Source of the DNA: Leishmania donovani
Lineage: Eukaryota > Euglenozoa > Kinetoplastea > Trypanosomatida > Trypanosomatidae
NCBI RefSeq assembly: GCF_000227135.1
Contig: NC_018260.1
Location: 1,080,553 to 1,144,552 of the forward strand
Reading direction: 5' to 3'
Length of the DNA: 64,000 nucleotides
The notes beneath the pieces are model-generated. The model made no database searches, was not told where the DNA came from, and was given only the letters and a program-made list of their open reading frames with translations. Of this stretch, positions 59,271 through 64,000 are shown piece after piece; the first letter of the stretch is position 1, and the number at the start of each line of letters is the position of its first letter. The position numbers and the translations under genes were made by a program.

Positions 59271-62078
59271 AATCCCAACGCGCTCGAATCCCGATTTTGT
59301 GTATGTCTGTCGGCTGAGATGATGTAGTTCCACGTTGCAAGTCTGGATACCTGCACGTGTCGCTGCCGCACCGCATCAGTTCAAGGGAATCCCAACAACA
59401 GTGCGGCGACACTCTACTCCTTTTATATATTTCCACTCCATGATGGTCCTAGCACCGTTTCTTGCGGGGTGTGTTGTTGTGCATGCCCTTTGCTTTACAG
59501 CTCCCACCCCACCCTCTCCGCGTGCTCTCCATGTGGTGCTGGTGATGGTCGTCTTCCCTGTACTCCTCTTTTTTTGTGACGATGTTTTGTTTGCGGATGC
59601 GCGTGTGAGTTTGCATGTCTCCATGTACGCACTCGCCCTTGTGCCGCGGAGGAGATGGACGACGCCAGAGGTGTATCAGATACACACGCACATGGGGCCT
59701 GCGTGCAGAGGAGAGGGCAAGGGGAACTCGAAGAGGGCAAACCTACACGCGTGGAGGAGCATGTCGGAGACAGCGGTAAAGAAAGAGGGCCATGCCCTTT
59801 CGCTGCGAAGTCTCCCTCGCTCGCTCTTTCTCTGTGTCTCCGTCCTCTGACTGTATCGCTGTGAGCTTTCTGATTGGCTTCTTTGAGCGCCGTGCAAGGC
59901 TTTTAACACTCCCGGTTGCCGTTTTTCTGTGCCCTGCCACACCCAGCCAGAGACCAACATACACTTGCTCAATGTGTCATGTGTATCGTGGCCTGATCGT
60001 AGCGAAGCTAGCAAGCGTGTTGATCTACTTTTCCGATCCCTCGACTTCTTGTCTTTTTTGTTTTTGTTTCCTTGGCTCTCTCGTCCCGTTCCGTGAGAGA
60101 CGCGGCAGAAAAGGCCCGGAGAGCATAAAGGAAAAGAAAAGCACGACACGCGAATGCGAACCAGCGGAGACCCGCTTAGCGTCCTTCCTAGACCTTCTCT
60201 TCCGCTTGTTGCCGGGTACGCGTCACACGGTAGTCGAGAACCGCCCCACCCCTCCATCCACTTCGGCGATGCGCGCGAAAATTGGGGGGGAGGGGCAAAA
60301 GGACGGCTCCTGATCATGGAGGACGTGAGGTGAAGCTCGCCAGGCTCAGCTGACGCACCAACCACCAACTGGACGCACATGCGGCGACGAGTTCGGCATT
60401 GGGCTTTCTTCTCTCTTTCTCTTCGTTCTGCTTCTTCACAACATGGCATGTCTCTCATTACGCCTGGTTAAACGCGGTACTCTCTCTGCCCCTCAGCCTC
60501 CACTGGCTCACATGCTTCATCACTGCTACCGTCACCACCTCCCCCCCTACTCCTCCTCATCCCCTTTTGTTTCGTTCTCGAGGTTGCCGGCACGCACAAA
60601 TGTATATCCACAGCCAAACAAAAAAAAGAGAAAAACGTTCTGATCCACATCTATGTGCACGAACAGCAAACGACAATCCAACCACTCCAGCTAGTATTGT
60701 TATCATATATATTTATTTATGAGCAGGCTCCCCCTCTCCCTCTCTCTCTCGCTTTCTATATTGTGAATGTTGCGCCTCATCTCACCGCGACAAAGGCTTA
60801 TACCCGTGTATGTGTGTGTGTTCGCACCTAGGTCGACGCTTCTCTCTCGCGCTAACACGAAACGCTGCTCTGCCCCTTCATCGCCTTCCCTACCGTTTAA
60901 CAACACAGCGCTAGGCGTGTACGATCAGTGCTGTGCCTGTTTGTGTGCGTGTGTTTCTTTCTTCTTGTCGCTCTTGGCAGTTCTTGCTGCTGGCCCCTGC
61001 GGAAAGGGTTGCCCACGTCGCATGGAGAAGGGCGAGCGACAGGCGTAGCGCTCATTGCTGAGTTTTATAGCGCCCTCGCCCCTTGATTTCCGACTTTTCT
61101 TCCGGTGTTTTGGGTAACTGTGTGTGTGTGTGTGTCCGTCGGCGTTGAGGTTCTTGTAGCCGTCAGAGGCGTGACGTTGAAAGGAGCGTACTGAGACGGC
61201 GACGAGCCCCCGCTATCCATGTGTGGCGGCGCTATCCTGCTTGCGTAAGTCTGTTTTCTCGTCTCCGGCTTCTTGACAGGCTTTGCTCTGTTTTCGCGTG
61301 CGTGTTGGTGTGCGAAACACTTCTTGTAATTCGGCTTTCCGTCAGCGTACTTGTCACCACTACCCCTCCGCCTTCCTTTCTAGCCCTCTCTCGCTCCGCG
61401 ACTGTGTGTCTCCTTTCTTCCGCTCTACCGAACGGTATAGACGTTCGTATTGGCTCGCTGCTTCTCCAGTCCAACCAGAGGTGGTACTTGAGTGTCTGTG
61501 GGCTAATGTGCAGCGGTGCGGGCTTCACCTCTCGCCCCTTCCACTCCCTCCCTCTTTTCTCTGCAGTCGTGCTCCTCTTGTGTGGCGGTGTGCACTTCAT
61601 CCCACTTTGCGTCGACGTTCACGAAGTTTTGGTTTGTCTTTTTTTTTCCCTCCGATCGTACTTGCCGTCGCCCTCTCTTGTGACCCAGCGCCCCTCTCTC
61701 TCCCTTCGTGTGTGCGTGCATGCGAATTCGCGTTTTCTTTCTGCTGTTCCTATCTCGTTGTGCTGTCTCTCTCTCTCTCTCGTTGCATTGCTGGCCGCTG
61801 CCTCGCGTCGCTCGGTTTCGACGCCGCCGCCCCACCTCCCCCTTCTTCTCTCTGTCGCCACGTTCGCGGCGACCAACGCGGTGGCATCTTTTTTCTTTCT
61901 TTTTCCGCTGTTGTCTGTACTGTTGTGGTGATTTCGCTTTAGTTTGTTGTTTCCGCTCTGTGTCGTTTTGTTCTGTTTTTGTTTGGCCCTTCACTGCTGA
62001 GCGCAATAGGCCGACACACGCGTGTGTCCACTCGCGGTCTGCCACCGCTTCTCTCCTCCTCGTCTGCTCGTGTGTGTA

Positions 62079-62112
62079 GGGGGGAGGGAGGGAGGGAGGG
62101 AGGGAGGAAGGG
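62079..62112 (+). repeat. (GGGA)n array, G-quadruplex-capable
   Basis: A G6 run is followed by repeated AGGG units and GGAAGGG on the transcript strand, giving more than four G3 runs with one-base loops. Confidence 0.8.
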
Positions 62113-62544
62113 TCCTCTCCGCGGTTCGTACCACAGCTGTCAAATTCCACATACCCTACGGCACGCATCTTTTTTTTTGTCGCATCATTATTTGAGGGGG
62201 CGGACGAAAGCGTCGCTTCAGTCAACCTGACGACTCACCACCACCACCCCAGCCACACAGCCGCCACACAGCGCAGCAATTGTGGTCATCCCTCATTCGG
62301 AGTATCACTCGGACAGCTGTGTTTATGTGTGTGTGTGTGTGTGTGCGGGCAGAGCTATAGTCACGCTAAAAGCGTTCACGTACAGTCTGGCACAAGGATC
62401 GAGGAAGAGATCGTCCGCGGCACCGAACGGACGAGCGAAGAGGCAGAGCGAAAGAAAGAGGAGGAGGAGGGGGAGGGCCACACAAGACGTAAAAGAAACA
62501 GAAAGCGCGCGTGCGTTCAAGCAGGGCTTCTCGTTCTTTCTCTG

Positions 62545-62604
62545 CTCTGTCCGCTTTTTACATCACCCAGCCCATCCTTCTCCTATCGTCGTTTTTCTTT
62601 GCAG
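62545..62604 (+). promoter_or_regulatory. Trans-splice acceptor for the last gene, very short 5' UTR
   Basis: A C/T-rich run ends in TTTTTCTTTGCAG, with the AG at 62603-62604. Only six bases separate it from the ATG at 62611. An alternative AG lies at about 62569-62570. Confidence 0.55.
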
Positions 62605-62610
62605 CTTACC

Positions 62611-64000
62611 ATGCAGTCCCTCACGGAGCGTGACTTCGGCCTTGTGGAGAAGCTGTTCAATGTTATCCGCACTCTGCTCGAGTACGACAAGGTGCACAGG
62701 CGCCATGAGCGATCTGCAGCCGCTATGCCGGCCGCCTCTAGTGACTCTGCATTTGCAACGATGATGGCCCCCTCGGCCGTGCTCCGCGAGCACCAAAACC
62801 AACAAGGAGCTGGCGGCGCTGCCGCACCGCTGCCGGCAGTCAGTGCCGTCGGCGCCAGCACTGGCATGTTAGAGAGGCGAATGTGGACAGAGCTCGCGTT
62901 TCTAATGAGTCGTGTCGTCATTTCACAGAAGCTGTTTCTCATGTCGCACGTCACAAGCGACCCAGGCCTGATGTTGACGGAGCTGGCCCGCATGCTTCTG
63001 GCCTTCTTGCATGAAAGCTGCGCCGCCGTCGCAGAGAGCGGGAAGGCGGCCAGGATGCGCCACGTCGCCCTGCTCGCACAGGATCGCCTGATCTTCCTTC
63101 TCCGAGTCTTCTGCTCTCTCAAGAACTGCACTGCTATGCTTGGCGACACGCTCGACTGCGACAATGCCGGCGCGGCGCTGAAGGTGTACGACGCGATCTG
63201 CGACCAGGTCGTCTCTGGCCAACATTTAGCCTGGATGTCGCAGATCTATGTTTGGTTCTGTGACGAGGCAGCGCGGCTAGCCCGCACCGGAGGTGCGATC
63301 CCCAGCGCCTATGTTCACGCCACTCACGACGCACTGCGTTGCATCTTAGGCTGCTGCACTGATCACGAGGGCTGTGCAAAGGCGTTTCTTTACTCGGAGC
63401 CGGTGGCATGCGTCGCGCACATGTTCTACGGACTCAAGCTGCGCATCTCAGTAGGTGATCTTCTACGGCCGTATGAGGACGAGCACCCCATCGTGGAGGA
63501 CGCCAAAGGCACTGCCGCTGGCGCTTCTGCACGGCAGACAAGTGCTACAATCACAATCAGCAATAGCAGCAGTGACGGCAACTCTCTCGGAGTTACCGCC
63601 CGTGATGAGCTGGAACGAACTGTGATGCCGGCGGGCCCGATCCCACAGCGGCCGCCTGGCGCAGGCCATCTCAAAACACGCTACTTCACCGCACTCACGG
63701 CTTCGTTTACACGGCAGCAGCAGCAGCAGCAGATGCCGAGAGTGGGCACAAGCGAATCTGCAAGCAGCGCCACTGTCGCCTCGCTGGTGTGTCCCACTAA
63801 CTCTTCTACCGCAGCTAGCATCGTGAGCACGTCGTGGGCGTTTGATCTACCAGAGCTGTCGCGGCCACAGCTAAAGACGCTCCTGCTGGGTGGGCGTGAG
63901 AACGCCTTTGATTCGCTTCTCTTCGCCGCCCTTGACATCGTCATCGAGGTTATGCGCGTGACACGGGACTACGGGCACTGGATGGTGCTCTCCACCGTCA
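62611..64000 (+). CDS. Unrecognised protein, 5' part (runs off the right edge)
   Basis: The frame is open for 463 codons from the ATG to the window end without a stop and shows the GC3-rich codon use of the neighbouring genes. The start is well supported by the TTTCTTTGCAG acceptor six bases upstream. The visible protein begins MQSLTERDFGLVEKLFNVIR and is mostly helical. Segments such as RRMWTELAFLMSRVVISQKLFLM, LTELARMLLAFLHESCAAVAE and QDRLIFLLRVFCSLKNC suggest an alpha-solenoid (ARM/HEAT-like) scaffold. A disordered Ser/Thr/Pro-rich insert with six Gln in a row lies around residues 295-400, after which helical sequence resumes (NAFDSLLFAALDIVIEVMRVT). There is no signal peptide. I do not recognise the family; the solenoid idea is inference from the helix pattern. 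Confidence 0.85.
   Translation, partial: MQSLTERDFGLVEKLFNVIRTLLEYDKVHRRHERSAAAMPAASSDSAFATMMAPSAVLREHQNQQGAGGAAAPLPAVSAVGASTGMLERRMWTELAFLMSRVVISQKLFLMSHVTSDPGLMLTELARMLLAFLHESCAAVAESGKAARMRHVALLAQDRLIFLLRVFCSLKNCTAMLGDTLDCDNAGAALKVYDAICDQVVSGQHLAWMSQIYVWFCDEAARLARTGGAIPSAYVHATHDALRCILGCCTDHEGCAKAFLYSEPVACVAHMFYGLKLRISVGDLLRPYEDEHPIVEDAKGTAAGASARQTSATITISNSSSDGNSLGVTARDELERTVMPAGPIPQRPPGAGHLKTRYFTALTASFTRQQQQQQMPRVGTSESASSATVASLVCPTNSSTAASIVSTSWAFDLPELSRPQLKTLLLGGRENAFDSLLFAALDIVIEVMRVTRDYGHWMVLSTV

Larger units (their letters stand above)
59271..62610 (+). other. Long intergenic spacer with G4-capable repeat
   Basis: About 3.3 kb without a recognisable gene. Pyrimidine runs lie at 60405-60435 and 61640-61650, a TC repeat at 61765-61782, a G-rich (GGGA)n array at 62079-62112 and GT tracts near 61119-61134 and 62326-62344. 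Frames of up to 240 codons (61503-62225 minus, 61221-61931 plus) mirror the base composition. Confidence 0.55.

Overview
The window looks like nuclear DNA of a kinetoplastid protozoan, most probably Leishmania. All recognisable genes are on the + strand. They have no introns, are GC-rich with strong GC3, and are separated by long spacers full of (CA/GT)n microsatellites and polypyrimidine tracts ending in AG, as expected of a polycistronic unit processed by trans-splicing and polyadenylation. Two near-identical copies of a GC-rich dispersed repeat look like Leishmania SIDER-type retroposons. From memory only, the combination of MCM3, an hnRNP F/H-like protein, a GAP1-like editing factor and a ketoacyl-ACP synthase recalls a block on Trypanosoma brucei chromosome 2. 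I could not check this.

Layout. Positions 2-583 hold the 3' end of an APPBP1-like E1 regulatory subunit. At 1128-4628 is a zinc-knuckle protein whose N-terminal half looks like a decayed pseudouridine synthase. At 5466-9152 is a long coiled-coil golgin with a C-terminal GRAB-like domain. An unknown low-complexity, probably nuclear protein lies at 11028-13529, a J-domain protein at 14309-15109, MCM3 at 15956-18601, a small LYR-motif protein at 19938-20438 and a mitochondrial-type ketoacyl-ACP synthase at 21447-22886.

The middle is unusual. A gene-free stretch of about 9.7 kb (22887-32544) and another of about 8 kb (33985-41935) flank a single gene for an hnRNP F/H-like RNA-binding protein (32545-33984). 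Most of this DNA is strongly pyrimidine-rich on the + strand, broken by purine-rich islands. Each stretch contains one copy of the SIDER-like repeat, in the same orientation.

The right part holds a GAP1-like guide-RNA-binding protein (41936-43543), eIF5B (45528-47981), a large protein with polo-box-like terminal segments (50248-53517), an unknown helical protein (54567-57299), a UBE2S-like ubiquitin-conjugating enzyme with the APC/C-docking C-terminus (58542-59270) and the 5' part of an unknown gene (62611 to the window edge).

The genes do not form one pathway, as is normal for a trypanosomatid unit. Recurring themes are mitochondrial RNA and lipid metabolism (zinc-knuckle protein, LYR protein, ketoacyl synthase, GAP1-like) and ubiquitin-type conjugation (APPBP1-like, UBE2S-like). 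Several open frames extend upstream from GTG codons. I chose the first ATG downstream of the likely splice acceptor instead.
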